Source: Lantana camara (Eukaryota > Streptophyta > Magnoliopsida > Lamiales > Verbenaceae). Taken from it: a DNA stretch of 64,000 nucleotides. Both the position numbers and the translations under genes were made by a program. Shown here piece by piece: positions 1-12,826 of this stretch (positions are counted from its first letter, which is position 1; each line of letters begins with the position of its first letter). The stretch lies in the NCBI GenBank assembly GCA_037501455.1, contig CM074858.1, positions 80,140,501 to 80,204,500 on the forward strand, given 5' to 3'. Under the pieces are notes generated by a model. It was not told the DNA's origin and made no database searches. It saw only the letters and a list, made by a program, of their open reading frames with translations.

Positions 1-484
1 TATATGACGCACGGCAATGCTCAAGCATGATATGAAAGCATAAAGGTAATATTATGTTATGAAACTGTTCATGTGCACTATTAAGGCATTTATATCGTAT
101 AACCAAGTCATTCGCTCATTCATTCATTTTCATTCAAATTCATCAATTCATATCTCCAATCAAATTAATTCAAGAATTCAAATAGGAGCATAGAACATAT
201 TCAAGCTCTCCCATAATGCTACCACATACTTCATATTACATAAGATAGCATAATTCCAAGGTTTGACAACAAGAAGGAATCATATGATATAGAAAATGAG
301 TTACGCGATTCATACACGACATATAAACACACATAAACGGCGTTAAGCAAAAGCATGCCTACAACTCAACCAAATGCCATGAAATTAAACCATAATGCTC
401 CCAACATATAGCAAAACAAGTTCATAGTTCAACACAAAAGGATCAAAAACCGAAAAGGAAGCAACAAGGACTGCGCAGGAGAAG

Positions 485-609
485 GGACACGGCGGTGTCA
501 CCCTCCTTAGCTAAACTGAGTCATGACCGTGGCTCAGTACAGACCTGCCCAGAAGGTGTGACACGCCTGTGTCTCACACTTATGTGTAAATGAGACACGG
601 GGGTCTCAC
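485..609 (-). repeat. Palindrome cluster in LTR M (GACAC-type, four copies)
   Basis: Four imperfect inverted repeats with arms such as GTGTGACAC / GTGTCTCAC and TGAGAC / GTCTCA around a short GC-rich centre. They lie about 1.8-1.9 kb from the LTR start. They occupy the place where other LTR families in the window carry differently sequenced palindromes. Confidence 0.65.
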
Positions 610-1863
610 GGTACAGAACTTAAAACGTTCATAGAGTTTTCCAGCAAAACTGATCTCATACCAAATCAATCCAAAAGCATAACAAATGAGGCTTAAAACT
701 GATCTCATAAATGCAACATTTTTAGCATGTAAGGAACATTTTTCATTTAGATTGTAAAGGCTAAATCACACGTTTTGAGCATCTAAATCATGCAGCAAAA
801 CTGGGTCGCCAAAATCGGACATATGAGCCCTATTGATTCAATCAAGCCATGATCAAGTACTTAGGGGTTGAATTTGGATCTGAAACTTTGGGGAATGCAT
901 GCTAACATACTCAAAAACTAATATGCTTCATATATATGCAAAATGGCACAATTTAAAGCACATTAGGGTGACCAACAACCACACAATTGCAACAGCAACA
1001 AGTCTATCATAGATCATGCATAGGAACAGGCCAAGTCTTTCGGTTTTGAGGCTTAAAATGGATCCAAATACTTGAAACATGAATGTTAACATATAGATAA
1101 ATGAGTGTACATCAACTCCATGCAATTTCACACGAAATGGAGACCATTTGATCAAGCAACAACACAAAATTTCACACAGCAGTTCGAAAAACAGGGGAAA
1201 CAGTTTGATCATCAAGTTTGGAGCTCCATATCTCATAATTTCATTAAAGGGTCAAGAGATGAAATCCTCCTAACATCATATACTATCAGTTAGGAAATAA
1301 ATAGGCCAAGAAAAAAGCTCATATAATCATGTATAAGCAAGAAAATCAGCTACACAAGCAAATAGGTCACAAGAGCAAAAATCCCTAGAAGTTCATACCA
1401 AACTCATCACCCAAACCCTAATAAAATCTAATCCAAATCATGTTGTAAGTAGATGAAATCAAGCATAATAGAGTATAGAAGACATAAATATTCATACCTT
1501 GAATATTAGAAGAAGAAGGGAGGTGATTTGAGCTCAAAATCTCAAGAATGGCCAAGGCTTTTCTTCCTTTCCTTCTCTTCCTCTATCTCGATCAGTTGCA
1601 GCAATGAGATGAGATATTTGGCTCGGTTTTCAGAGGTAAAGGGGGAAGAAAGAGCTTAACTCATGGTACATAAGTCATGGTTTAAGGTATGGTTAGGTTA
1701 GAGGAGTGTTAAGGGTCCCACCATGAAGACAAGTCAACAAAAGAAGCTCTTCTTGCACGAGTTGTCCGTTACGGTTGGATTTCGAAGGTCTTAATGATTT
1801 CAAAAAGGCATGAGGCTTGTTCCATTGTCTCCGAATCGTCGATACAAAGGCAACGGAGGTTTC

Positions 1864-1950
1864 GGAATTCGAATCCGAATTCCCGAGCTTAAGATATCAC
1901 GTACGGAACCAAGGGTGCGCTAATTGCTCGTTAGCCCCCGATTTGGTTCC
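1864..1950 (-). repeat. Twin stem-loop module in LTR M
   Basis: Two inverted repeats. GGAATTCG / CGAATTCC with spacer AATC lies at 1864-1883. A larger one with arms GGAACC...TTGGTTCC lies at 1905-1950 and encloses the TTAGC/GCTAA inner arms. The same module occurs in LTRs B, E, F and H. Confidence 0.75.
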
Positions 1951-2410
1951 ACAATCAAAATTAAATTCGTTAACACGTCAAATGAATCCGAAAACATAAG
2001 TTCATAACACACATATTTACGACATACTAAATTTCCATACCAATCCGATATCATTACATAAAAGAACGAAGTACAAATAGAACACTCATGCACATGAATA
2101 AATTCATAACGTTATAAATTAATTACTAAAACTTAAATTCCATTTTAATTAAATTACAACCAACTAATAACATGTTGAAATTAATTAACAGAATTACGGA
2201 AATAGTGAAGGTAACACGAAACCTTAATTAAGAAATTAAACACTAAATATCAAGTTGAAATAGAATGAATTAAATTAAAATAGCAATAGTTTATACTTTA
2301 AATCAAATATAAACATTTATAAACAATTAATCAAATAATTAAATAATTAAATCGTGTAATTTATAAATAAATACGCCACATTATTATAACTGAAAAACTG
2401 GGGCGTTACA

Positions 2411-3098
2411 ACAACAGATTTCAGGCTTCAATAGAAATGGCATCCTATGAGGATCTCTACGAACGGAAATGTTGGTCTCCGTTGTTCTTTGATTTAGAAG
2501 AGTGGAATTGGACCAAACAGGATGGTGTAAAACGAGGGGAGAATAAGGAAAAGCCTTCCAAGATCGTGCAAGAAGCGAATGATAAGGTCCAAATAATACA
2601 ACAACGGATGAAAGCAGTTAAGGATCGATAGAAAAGTTCTGCAGACCACTGGAGGAAGAATCTTGAATTTGAGGTAGGCGATAGGGTCTTTCTAAAGGCT
2701 TCTCCAAGGAAAGGATTTTCCAGGATTGGAAAAGGAGGAAACCTAAATCCTCGGTATTTAGGTCCGTATGATATTTTGGAGAGAATCGGGGATACAACTT
2801 ACCGTTTGGACCTACCTCCGAGTTTGACCGGGATTCACAACATATTCCATGTTTCTCAGCTTTGGAAGTACTATCCGGATGAATCAGAGATCCTAATGTT
2901 GAAGAAGTGGAACTTGAGCCTAACCTTACCTTCGTTCAGAAACCGGTTAAAATATTGGATTGGAAATTTTAAGAACTCAGAAACTGGTAATTCCCACTGG
3001 TTAAGGTCTTATGGAGAAGTGATAAAATGGAAGAGGCTACGTGGGAGACGGAGGATAAGATGAAAAGATTCCACCCCCAGTTATTTTCGGATAATCAA
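2411..3098 (+). pseudogene. Integrase C-terminus and chromodomain of gypsy element F (broken)
   Basis: The reading starts inside the integrase core (NNRFQASI) and continues through the block before the C-terminal domain (SPLFFDLEEWNW). After an amber stop at 2629-2631 the GDRVF / GIHNIFHVSQL region continues in the same frame to about 2910. Around 2920-2940 the frame shifts, and the chromodomain-like end (WRSDKMEEATWE, then KMKRFHPQLF) is read in another frame up to about 3098. This is the usual C-terminal order of plant Tekay/Del-type chromoviruses, in which the chromodomain is thought to guide integration to marked chromatin. The copy cannot make a working protein. A closer relative in the window is element A, which keeps the same order. 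Confidence 0.85.
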
Positions 3099-3099
3099 T

Positions 3100-3134
3100 G
3101 AATCCGAGGACGGATTCTTTTAAGGGGGAAAGGT
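3100..3134 (+). promoter_or_regulatory. Pre-PPT hairpin and polypurine tract of element F
   Basis: GAATCCG AGGA CGGATTC (3100-3117) is a perfect 7-bp stem with a 4-nt loop. It is followed by TTTTAAGGGGGAAAGG, the polypurine tract that primes plus-strand DNA synthesis, directly before the LTR start at 3135. Confidence 0.85.
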
Positions 3135-3461
3135 TGTGACTCCCCGCTATTTCGGTTATTCAGGTATAACTTGTGTGCTCTTTAATTGCACGTTTACTTT
3201 ATTATAATTACGAGATTATATGATTTAGTTTATTATTAATTGAAATTCTTGATGATTTGAATTATTTTGAATTGAATTTATATGAATTCTTGAACTATTT
3301 ACGCTTGTATGACTTGTTTGCTTGTCGTTTCTATGTGAAATGAAATCGAAATTTCGTGAAAATTTTATATGTCGGAGATATGTGTCTTATGAACATGTAT
3401 TTATGCCCGTTTTACATTTTCGGATTATTTTGATTGCGTTTTAAATTTATTTGGTATGATT

Positions 3462-3548
3462 GGAACCAAACCGGGGGCTAATGGGCACTTAGCGCACCTT
3501 TGGTTCCGTATGTGATATCTTGAGCTCGGGAACTCGGAATCGAGTTCC
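3462..3548 (+). repeat. Twin stem-loop module in LTR F
   Basis: First stem-loop: GGAACCAAA (3462-3470) pairs with TTTGGTTCC (3499-3507), with an inner GCTAA/TTAGC stem. Second: GGAACTCG GAAT CGAGTTCC (3529-3548), perfect 8-bp arms. This is the least broken copy of the module in the window. Confidence 0.8.
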
Positions 3549-4343
3549 GTCAACTTCATTGAACTCGTATCGAAAATTTGGGTTTAATGAACTTACCGTT
3601 ATATTTTTCAAAAATTATTTAAACCTCCGAAATTGAACCGAAAACCGGAACGGACGCATAAACTGCCACCTTTTACTAAAATGGCCATAACTTCTTCAAA
3701 CCTTGACCAAATTAACCATGGTTAGATCCCTTGGAACCCTAAATCAACCCTCTAACATCCATACTCATCCCCAACCGAACCAACCCTCATACTTAGAGAA
3801 AATTCAGCAAAAGCCCCCTGCTCTCCAGTCCTTCCCTTCACCTTGTCACCTTTGGCGATTGAAAGCTCAAATCTCTTCCAACCTCCATCCAATCCACAAG
3901 GTGAGTTTAGGGTGATGATATACATTAAATAGGGGTCATTTTGAACCAGGTATCCCCATTTTTAAGCATGCTTTCATGGAGATATGAAGAGGATGATGAA
4001 TAGTAGGTTATAGACTATATTGTTGAATTCATGCATTCCTTGGAAGTTTTGGTTGTTTTAAACCATGAAAATGATTGTCTTAGCTTCCTATTGCACATTA
4101 ATGATCATGAATTTTGTGGTAGTTGAAGGATTGGTGAGATGCCATTAATAAGTTTTGGAAGAAAATGGAAGAAAAGATCATCTATTTCTCCTCCTCACGT
4201 TTGATCACTTTGGGAGCATGTTTAAGTGTTGTTTTGGAGTTGTTTTGTTGCATATTTGTTATCATATCAAAGCTGGACTTGATGATTGAGATTTGACATG
4301 GTTGTTACTCTGTTTTCATTGCATTTTTCAGCTGGTAATGGGC

Positions 4344-4579
4344 GGTCGCGGCCGCGACCTCGATTAGTGGAAAATCGGTAGCGGACGCGACATGTGAGTG
4401 TGCTTATCACTTTGCTCTCACAGGTTACGCCTTCGACCTGAATTAGTTCACTTTTTGTCGCGCGCACTACCCCATTTTGGCCAAGTTTTGAGTTGTTGAA
4501 AAATTGGAGGAAAAATTCGAATTTTTTTAGGTAGCGGCCGCTACCATTTCATGAAGATAATGGGTCGCGGCCACGACCC
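4344..4579 (+). repeat. Palindrome cluster in LTR F (GCGGCCGC-type, four copies)
   Basis: Copies at 4344-4359 (GGTCGCGGCCGCGACC, perfect), 4377-4391 (degenerate), 4530-4545 (GGTAGCGGCCGCTACC, perfect) and 4562-4579 (one mismatch). The second arm type exchanges TCGC for TAGC with the matching change in the other arm, so symmetry is kept while sequence changes. Confidence 0.8.
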
Positions 4580-6281
4580 CTTCTTTTGCTGCATGAAATT
4601 TCGATTTTCAAACGTTAAATGCATGGCTTCCTTGGCTCGTTTTTGGTTCATACACTTAATTAACATGTCATATAATGTGTTATCTTGTGTGTTATGAAAA
4701 TTTATGATTTTTCATGGAATATTTGACGAGTTATGCTTCAACGTGTCTTCATTGCTCCAATATGTGCATGCATGGACTTTAACTCTCAACTTGAACCCTA
4801 ATTGTTTATATATTCCTTATCTTGTGACTAATATGATATTTATACATGTTATTTTACGTGTTATGATCATTATTTGAATATCTTGGATTAAATTGATATA
4901 CTATATTGAAGTTATGAACTTGATTGAATTCAAACGTTTCTTGAAATGAATGAAATGATCGTTCACATGTCTTTAAGATATTAATTGTGCATAAGAACAT
5001 TTCCATGACATGATATCATCTCTTATGCATTTATATCATATTCATGACTTAGTTGTGCGTCTTATATGGTCATTTAAGTCTCACTTCACCTTGTTTGCAC
5101 AGATACGGGTCCAGTTGGAGGCGAGGACGAGCAGTGAAGCTCTTGCCTTTTCGTTTTATCTTCGATGGTGGATGTTCTCTACTATTTAGTTAAACAACCC
5201 TATATAGTCCCAATGTGTAAAGATTTCGGCCAAAATTATATTATGTATATAGAGTTGTTTTCAAGAGTCAAAGATTTCAACGTAAAACCTATCTTTTATG
5301 AACCCTACCGAATGTTTTGGAAAGAATGAATGATTGATCGCACGAATAGGGGCCCTGAGACTTAGTACACGTGGCTAACCGGGGAAGTAAGGGCTGACAG
5401 GGATCCCGTATACTAGTTCCACCAAACTACGGCGATACCGGCCCTCGCTAGGAGGTTAGTGGGGAATGGGAACCGGGCTTTTATGGATTCATGTACCCCA
5501 CTAGCCACAATGATTGAGGTGACCGGGCTTTGCAAACGCGTCCACCGCCCAGAGGGAAAAGGTGTAAATGATCATGAATGTGCACAAAGAATTGTTATGC
5601 ATGAAAAGATTGAATGAATGAATGTCTAATGAAATACACAAGGTGTTGGTTGGAGATAATGCATGCCCACTCGCCGGGCTACGAAAGACCTAATTGAAAA
5701 TTGATTGTTATAATCCCCTTTGATGATTTATTTATCTCACCCACTTGGGAAAATGCTTTGAAAACCTCATTTGGGATTATAACTTGCATGTGAATGTTTA
5801 AATACCGTCTTATATTATACTTATGACCTGTTTTTATAGCCACTAGTCCCTTTTGGACTGAACCTGGATTGTTTTCAGTTGTTTTGTGCAGGTGTAAGTG
5901 AGCTAGGCGGGAATTCGAGTCGGTGTGTCTCGCATTTGTCTCTAGCTCTTAGATTTTGGGTCTTACACTTGCATCCGCATACTTTTGATTATTTTATATG
6001 ACTTATGACTTGGAGCATATCTATTTTGGGCCGTGATGGCATGTGAATATTGTTTATGATCTATTTTGGAGCTTGATGCTCGTTGTAAATGTTATATAAC
6101 AATCATGTTTCCGCTTTATTGTTTTACTCGGATTTTATGGTTTAAGGGTTAGTCCTTCCTAGCATAGAGTGTGTGTTTGGTCCCCGTTCGCCGTGATTTA
6201 GCTCGAGTATGGATCGTCCATTTCATATTCGGGCCGGGTCTCAGTGCGGGGGGATGTGGTACCTCGCGCTCGGGTGCTACA

Positions 6282-8085
6282 CGTACTGTGAATTCGGTCC
6301 ACATATGAAATGGGCTAATCCATACATAAACCAAACTCAAAGCGAGCGGAAGACAATGAAAATAACAGTCCTGACTAGGCGGAATCTAACCCTAGAGTAA
6401 ATCAACAATACCAAAGATGCGGAAGCAAGGCAATTGTTCATTCAATATCCAAGAAATAAACACAACACCATTAGGAAAGTAGATACGGGTTCTACTAAGC
6501 AAGGCACCTATCCTAACCTTTCTCGAGTCCATACAATTCAATAAATGGCACACCGGTCCAATGAATTAATCAGTATGATACAATAAACAGTATAAGATGT
6601 AATGAGTGTACAAGTGTAGGACTCGAACAAAGACCGACAATGCAATTCCGCCTAGCAACCAACTGTAGAGAACCTGGAGAAAAAAGTCTCTAGAAGACTG
6701 ACTGAGCAGGAGGTATACATAAATATAGAAACATGCACATGCAAGCTGTAAATCCCGAGAAAAGTTTTAGTTAAAGTAGTTCCCGTAGAGGGCCAGAACT
6801 CAGTTACTCTATGCTCGGACTTTACAACTATCAACTTATACCATTAGTTACAATTACATGCTATCAGTGGCTCGGTGAGTAAGCGTGCACAATCTCCAAC
6901 CAAACTCCGACAGTGTATAATAATTAACTTCTCGTTCAAGGCGATCATGCAATTAATAGGTTTCAATCATTTCAATACAGCCAATTCAGTAACAGTGCAC
7001 AATCCGTTCCATTTCATCCTTCTTCCTCTGAGTGATGGTTCGGGGTAGCTAGCCCTTGCCATCCAATCAATATGGTCAATGGGTGCATGAATCCCCAAGG
7101 ACCGAGACTCCATCCTCCACTAACATCCTAGCGGATTTCGGGTTTATCTCAGCAATGTAGGGAGTACAAGAGATCACCGTCAGCCCGATACCTCCCCGAA
7201 TTACTCAATACGCTCAACCCTGGGCCTCGATCAATGTGCAGTACAATATCTCGCCAAAACAAAAAGGGTCAAAAATAACAATAACAGTAGGTTCAATTGC
7301 AACAAACATTTACTCGATTATAGCCTTTGAAACAATATAAATATAAGTATGGTTTTTGGGGCAAAACTCATTCATGTAGGTTTTAGGGTTTAGGTATGTA
7401 ACTAGAACGAAAACACCCTCACCTGCTAAGTGAAGGGACAAGATAAGTGTGCAAGATAGTGCCTATTCGATCGATGATCTCCGCCCTGGAGAAGAACTTA
7501 AATGAAAAAGAGAAGAAAAGAGATGAAGTTATGTGGTTGATTGGAGCTTCAAGGTTCGTTGATTGCCCGAATTAAAGCTTGAAAATGAAAATCGTACTTC
7601 CTCTTCTTCCTTGAGTTCAACCGAGAGAGAGAGAGAGAGAGACAGAGATCAAAAGAGCAAGTGTATGTATGTTGTGTATGAGGTGAATTACGTGATTTAT
7701 CTCTTATAAGAGATGATATGCCATAAATTGCAACTAGGTCCCCCAAGTTGATGAGTGATGCAATTAGCTTCTAAACTCATGAAATGTTATCAATTAAATC
7801 CTATTCAATTTCATGCAATTAGGTCCTCAATTTGTGGAAATGATCACTTAAGGCCATGCAAACAAATAAGACATGTTCCGCAATTTAATTCACGTATCAA
7901 TTAAATACGAATCATACAATAATTACCGAATTGGTAATAATTTCACTTAAACATTTAGTAATATAATTCACATAATATCATGAAGTGTGTAGAATAATAA
8001 ATGAAAGAATTAAATAAATCCTAACTCTCGAAAACTTACACGCGTGGCGCGCGTACCTGAACGGCTGAAAAACTGAGGCGTTACA
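6282..8085 (-). mobile_element. LTR G (part), interrupted by F
   Basis: Minus-strand LTR starting at 8085 (TGTAACGCCTCAGTTTTTCAG). Element F is inserted near its far end at 6282. It holds the AGTCT CTAGA AGACT hairpin (6685-6699) and a (GA)n run near 7623. TGTCC (8086-8090) should be its target duplication, with the partner off-window. No palindrome cluster was seen. Whether G is solo or complete cannot be told. Confidence 0.75.
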
Positions 8086-9128
8086 TGTCCTCAGATTCTA
8101 CTTATGTTTCATAATAACTTTAGGCAATGTTTGTATCCTCTGTCCATGAAAAGGTAGGTTGCCAAAGGAGAACTTACTTTAAACACATAAGATAATTGTT
8201 CAAGTGGGAAATTTGAACGCGCACATAAGTGATGCAATGAAAGCATGGTGCCAGGATCATATAAAGCAATAACTCGCATGTTTAGAATGTGTATCGTACC
8301 CTCAACATTATTGGTAGGGCCTGGATCTGCTTTTTCTTCAATAGCATAAGTTTGGCCTTTGACTACTGACTTTCTAGATGATCCTTCGGTAGTCTTTCCT
8401 CTATTCCATTGCTTTAGCTTCTTTGGGCAGTCTTCAATTTGATGATTAGGGTTTCCACACCAGATATACGTACCTACTTTCTTCCTACATTCCTCCTCAG
8501 TATGCCCCTTCTTACGGCAATATTCACAAATGATCTCTTCTTGAGGTTGTGGTGGTGTCTGTTGAGGTATAGGCCAAGATTGCACTTGTTTCTTTTCGGA
8601 AGTTGACTTAAATTGTTCAACAGGACGTTTGGATTCCTCGGGTGGTTATAGGGTGCTTTTGGAATGATTATCTGCCAGATAAACCTCTTTATGTGTGGCC
8701 TCCATCTTCATAGTCGTTTCTACTACCTTAGTATAAGTTTCCAATACAAATAGAGCTAAGGCCCATCAAAGATCGGATCTAAGACCATCAACAAACCGCT
8801 TAGTTTTGCGGCGTTAATCGTGTAGGATATATGGTGCATACTGCATTAGTTTAACAAACTGAGCTTCGTATTCAGCCACTAACGCATTGCCTCGAACGAG
8901 ATTCATGAATTCTGCTTCTCGGGCATCCCTAGTCACCTGGGGAATATACTTGTCATAAAATATTCTTACAAAGTCATTCCACCGTTAATTCACCTGATTT
9001 TCTGCCCAAACTCATTTTATATATTTCCACCAACTTAAGGTTATTTCTTCTAGCATAAAGATAGCATATTGAAGTCTTTAGGGTTGTTTAGGACCAATGC
9101 CCAGTGCTTTAAAGATTTTCTCAAGACT
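8086..9128 (-). pseudogene. gag (C-terminal half) and start of protease of element I
   Basis: Read on the minus strand from 9128 down. A capsid-type segment includes FYDKYIPQVTRDAREAEFM and LVRGNALVAEYEAQFVKLMQ. A nucleocapsid region follows with a CCHC knuckle CEYCRKKGHTEEEC and a second knuckle that has lost its first cysteine (TYIWCGNPNHQIEDC). An aspartic-protease start reads LYDPGTMLSLHH where D-S/T-G-A is expected. The longest intact stretch is 8109-8585. Several stops and shifts lie upstream, and the protease loses frame before it is cut by LTR G. Gag packages element RNA; this copy is dead. Confidence 0.85.
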
Positions 9129-10969
9129 TACTATGTAGCGCCCCAACGGAGGGCCCCACATCCCCCGCACCGAGACCCGACCCGCATATGAAATGGAGAG
9201 TCCGTACACGAGCCGAATCACGGCGAATGGGGACCCACTCACACACTAGGCTAGGCGGGAACTAGAACCTTCGAAACCAATCAACCAACCCAAGAATTAA
9301 TGCGAGTGCAGAAGCAGGAAATAAAATCAATCACGAGGTTTAACGGAAAAGATCACTAACATGAGTACCTAAACTCGGAATAATTAAAACATAAATCATA
9401 ATCACAAATTCACTGGTTCCATTATCCTTAGAAGTCTGTCCCGAATCAATATCAAAACATAATCATAATCGTACAATGCTCACAATTGATCAAGTTTACA
9501 AGGTGTACGTGACAAGACTCAACTTAAACAAAAGACTTGACAGACACGACTTCCCGCCTAGCACTCCAAACCTGCAAGAAACTGAAAACAATCCGGCTTC
9601 AATCTATAGGAGACTGGTGGGTATAAAACAGGGCATAACGTAAATAATATCTCAGAATTTAAACACCCACACATGCACGCTATAATCCTGTGCGAGGTTT
9701 TTAAGATATCTCCCAAGTGGGTAAAATAAAGGAAAACAACGCTCGGGATTACAACTATCAAATTTATTCATTTCATTCATAAGGTTTCATAGCCCGGCGA
9801 GAGGGCGTGCATAATCTCCAACCTTCTCCTCGTGTGTGCATATCAATTCAATCTTTTCATTAGTGATCATTCACATTCACACATATTCGTTCATAATCGT
9901 AGTTATAATCATAATCATAAACACTTACACCTTTTTCCTCCAGGTGGTCGACGGGATTGCAAGGCCCGGCCACCTAATCATATCAATGTAGCCATGAGGT
10001 TCATGAGTCCTCAAAGCCCGGTTAGCGTTTCCTCATCAAAAACTCCTTGACGAGGTCCGTTTCGCCGTAGTTCATTGTGGAACTAGCTCATGGGATCCCC
10101 GTCGGCCCGATGCCTCCCCGGATAGCCACATGTACTAAATTCCTGGGCCCGTGTTCAGTTTATATCGTGCACTCGCCAAAATCATAGGTAGGGTTCATAA
10201 ATAGAAGGGGTCATACATTTGAAATCATTTACTCAAAATGACTCGATATATAAATATACTATTTTGGCTTAAAACCTTTCACGTAAGGGATATATCGGGT
10301 CATTTTAGCTATTAGAAGAGAAATCCACCTGTACGCCTCTTACCGAACAATACCAAAAGAAAGGAAGACTTGAAGTGCCCTAAGAACCCGACATCTCCGC
10401 CCTGAAGAAGACTGTACAAAGACAACATAAAGTATACGTGAGACTCAAGACTCTATATGAACCATATACGATGAACGGCATGTTATGCACATGATATGAG
10501 ATGCATACTAGGTATAAATCAGGTTAAGAATTCAAACTACCAACTATTTCATTCAACAAATTCCATACATGAACGCTTCATATTTTAACGTTTCATATTT
10601 CATAGCAATTCAAGTCATGAATTTCATATAACAATTAAAATTCAAATATATCAAGTTTTCAATTATAAATTAAACAAAACAAAGGCATTCAAATCATTTA
10701 AATATGTAAAATATAAAATAGATAACAATCAATTCCATAAATTAAGTTCATAAGTCATATCATAAAATTCCACAATTAAAAGGTCACATTTTATATCAAT
10801 TGAATCCAAGAATTTATATAACGATCATAACATGTACTATTTCAAGTTTATAATTATAAAATAACAAATAAAGGCATTCAAATCATTTAAATATGTGTAA
10901 GAACACGAAATAGATAACAATTTTTAATTCTATAATTCAATTAAATTAAACAATACTTAATATGTAATA

Positions 10970-10971
<2 letters not shown>

Positions 10972-11008
<37 letters not shown>
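10972..11008. repeat. (AT)n microsatellite in LTR H
   Basis: An uninterrupted AT dinucleotide run of roughly 36 bp. Shorter TA-rich runs follow to about 11260. Confidence 0.9.
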
Positions 11009-11013
<5 letters not shown>

Positions 11014-11313
11014 TATAATTACACATTCACATGCATAAATATATAATACATACCTATACATGCATTAATATATATATATTCACATGCACAATCTAACAAA
11101 TATATATACATTCAGGTAGATGCATGCACAAACAATCACATGAATGCAATAATACCTATATATAATATATATACATAACACACAGGTAATGTAATATAGT
11201 TTATATATATATCATGCACTCAGTATAATCTATACATAGATATATATATATATATAACGACATACATGCACAGGAAATACAAAACAAAAGCACACCCACA
11301 CTCAACCATGCAG

Positions 11314-11438
11314 GTCCCCGCCCGGGGAAAGAAATGAAAGCAAAAGTCCCCGGTCGGGCAACGGGAAGGTAGTAGCTACTGCTAGAAGTGTCCCCGCCCG
11401 GGGACACAACCAACGCAAGATCTCCCCGCCCGGGGAGA
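11314..11438 (-). repeat. Palindrome cluster in LTR H (CCCCGCCCGGGG-type, four copies)
   Basis: Copies near 11314-11328, 11347-11360, 11391-11404 and 11421-11438; the last (TCTCCCCGCCCGGGGAGA) is the longest. It sits about 1.4-1.5 kb into the LTR. LTR B has the same type with a GGGC centre. Confidence 0.8.
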
Positions 11439-12251
11439 TCACAATAGGCACGAAAAACAACAGCAACTGCTCCCCTGTTCTCCTGTTATTCCTTCTCCAA
11501 GGTCGCAGCAACGAAACAGCACGAAAAGGACCAGCTAAAGCAGCAGCAACAACTCCGAAACACCACAGAATCGCACACATATCACGCAAAACCTTACAGC
11601 AGCGGCAATGGAGGAAAAATAGACACACAACTCCCAAAACTCACAAATTCAACACTGGTGAAATCTTGTACATATCATATACTTCAAATTCAAGTCCATG
11701 AATGTCTAAAAGGATCTAAAGTGCACATATTTCAGGTATCAAACCTCCAGAAATTTGAGAAATAAACAAGGAATTCAAGAAATGCAAATTAAACCTAACT
11801 ATTCATCATCACCTTCAAATCATGCCCAAAACTCAATGATAAACTGCAAAGAGGCACTTAAAAGAAAGAGGAAAGGATGGAGGATAAAACCATAGACTTA
11901 CCTTTCGAATTCGAGAAGGATCGAAGAAGATACGGGCTTGAAATCACCAAGAGTGAATAGTGACAAGTTTCTCCCTTCCTTTCTCTTTTCCAGCTCTGTC
12001 TCGGTTCTTGTACAAGGAGAATGTAAAATATCTGAATATAGGAGTGTATAGGGGTGATTTGGGGTTATGTAGGTTCAAGAATCGGGTCATTTAGTTAAGA
12101 AACGAATAAGTTATGGGCAAAATGGTAAAACGTGGCAAATCTGTGCGAAGCTCTTGATTCGGGCAAGTTTCGGAGGTCTAAACGGGCTTAGAAAATTATG
12201 AGGTTAGATTCTATAGCTCAAAATTTTTGTCCCGAGTCCAGCGCCACTTCC

Positions 12252-12338
12252 GGAATTCGAATCCGAATTCCCTAGCTCAAGATATCACATACGGAACCAA
12301 GGGTGCGCTAATTGCCCATTAGCCCCCGCTTTGGTTCC
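12252..12338 (-). repeat. Twin stem-loop module in LTR H
   Basis: GGAATTCG AATC CGAATTCC (12252-12271) and GGAACCAA...TTGGTTCC (12293-12338), the same order and spacing as in M, B, E and F once orientation is considered. Confidence 0.8.
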
Positions 12339-12826
12339 ACAACACAAAATAAATTCGTTACCACATCAAACAAGATCGAAAACGTAAAACAAGTATATGG
12401 ACATGTTCATAACACATAAATCTACTACATACTAAATTTTCATGAATTCTCAATATCAAATCATATAAGAACGACGTACGATTAAAACACTCTTGCGCAA
12501 ACATAACAATTCAAATCATTTCCAAATTAAATACACACATTTATATTTCATTTTAATTTAAATAAAATTCAACGGTAAATATGAAATTAATTCACATAAT
12601 AAAAAAAAATTGTAGCTTAATTAACATTAAACCTTAATTATCAATATAACTATGTTAATTACGAAAATAGAAGAAAATAAAATAAAATGAAATAATATTA
12701 ATTTATAATAAAATTAAATGTATATAAAACACTTATAAATAATTAATCACATAATTAAATAATTTAATTGCGCAATTTATAAACACATATGACATATTTG
12801 AACGAATGAAAAAACGGGGCGTTACA

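Larger units (their letters stand above)
1..2410 (-). mobile_element. LTR of element M (right end only), inserted in the integrase of element F
   Basis: On the minus strand an LTR begins at 2410 (TGTAACGCCCCAGTTTTTCAG) and runs leftward out of the window, so its TGTAGC-type other end is not visible. It is AT-rich, has no coding capacity, and carries the two LTR stem-loops and a palindrome cluster annotated separately. The base after 2410 resumes in the integrase reading of element F; ACAAC (2411-2415) is the expected target duplication, whose partner is off-window. It could be a solo LTR or the end of a complete element. Confidence 0.8.
2411..6281 (+). mobile_element. Element F: 3' part of a Ty3/gypsy chromovirus
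   Basis: Holds the integrase C-terminal part, chromodomain remnant, pre-tract hairpin, polypurine tract and complete 3' LTR. The 5' part lies left of the window beyond LTR M. The 3' LTR ends at 6281 (GGGTGCTACA) inside LTR G. CGTAC (6282-6286) is the likely right copy of its target duplication. Confidence 0.85.
3135..6281 (+). repeat. 3' LTR of element F
   Basis: Begins TGTGACTCCCCGCTATTTCGG and ends CGGGTGCTACA, 3147 bp. It contains the twin stem-loop module (3462-3548), a palindrome cluster (4344-4579), a GTTGGTTGGAGAT block near 5646, the AGTCC/GGACT hairpin (5845-5859) and the GTGCGGGG...GGTGCTACA terminal block common to all LTRs here. Short open frames inside it have no recognisable product. 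Confidence 0.9.
9134..12826 (-). mobile_element. Solo LTR H
   Basis: A single minus-strand LTR from 12826 (TGTAACGCCCCGTTTTTTC) to 9134 (...GGGGCGCTACA), 3693 bp. It is flanked by perfect TACTA duplications (9129-9133 and 12827-12831) and has no internal domain, so it is a product of LTR-LTR recombination. It splits the gag of element I; the two gag halves join across it. It contains the twin stem-loops, a palindrome cluster and an (AT)n run. Confidence 0.9.

Noticed and set aside
11201..11637. Overlapping minus-strand frames of 70 and 111 codons in LTR H
   Set aside because: They are open only because of the GC-rich palindromes and low-complexity sequence inside an LTR; no motif and no start context.
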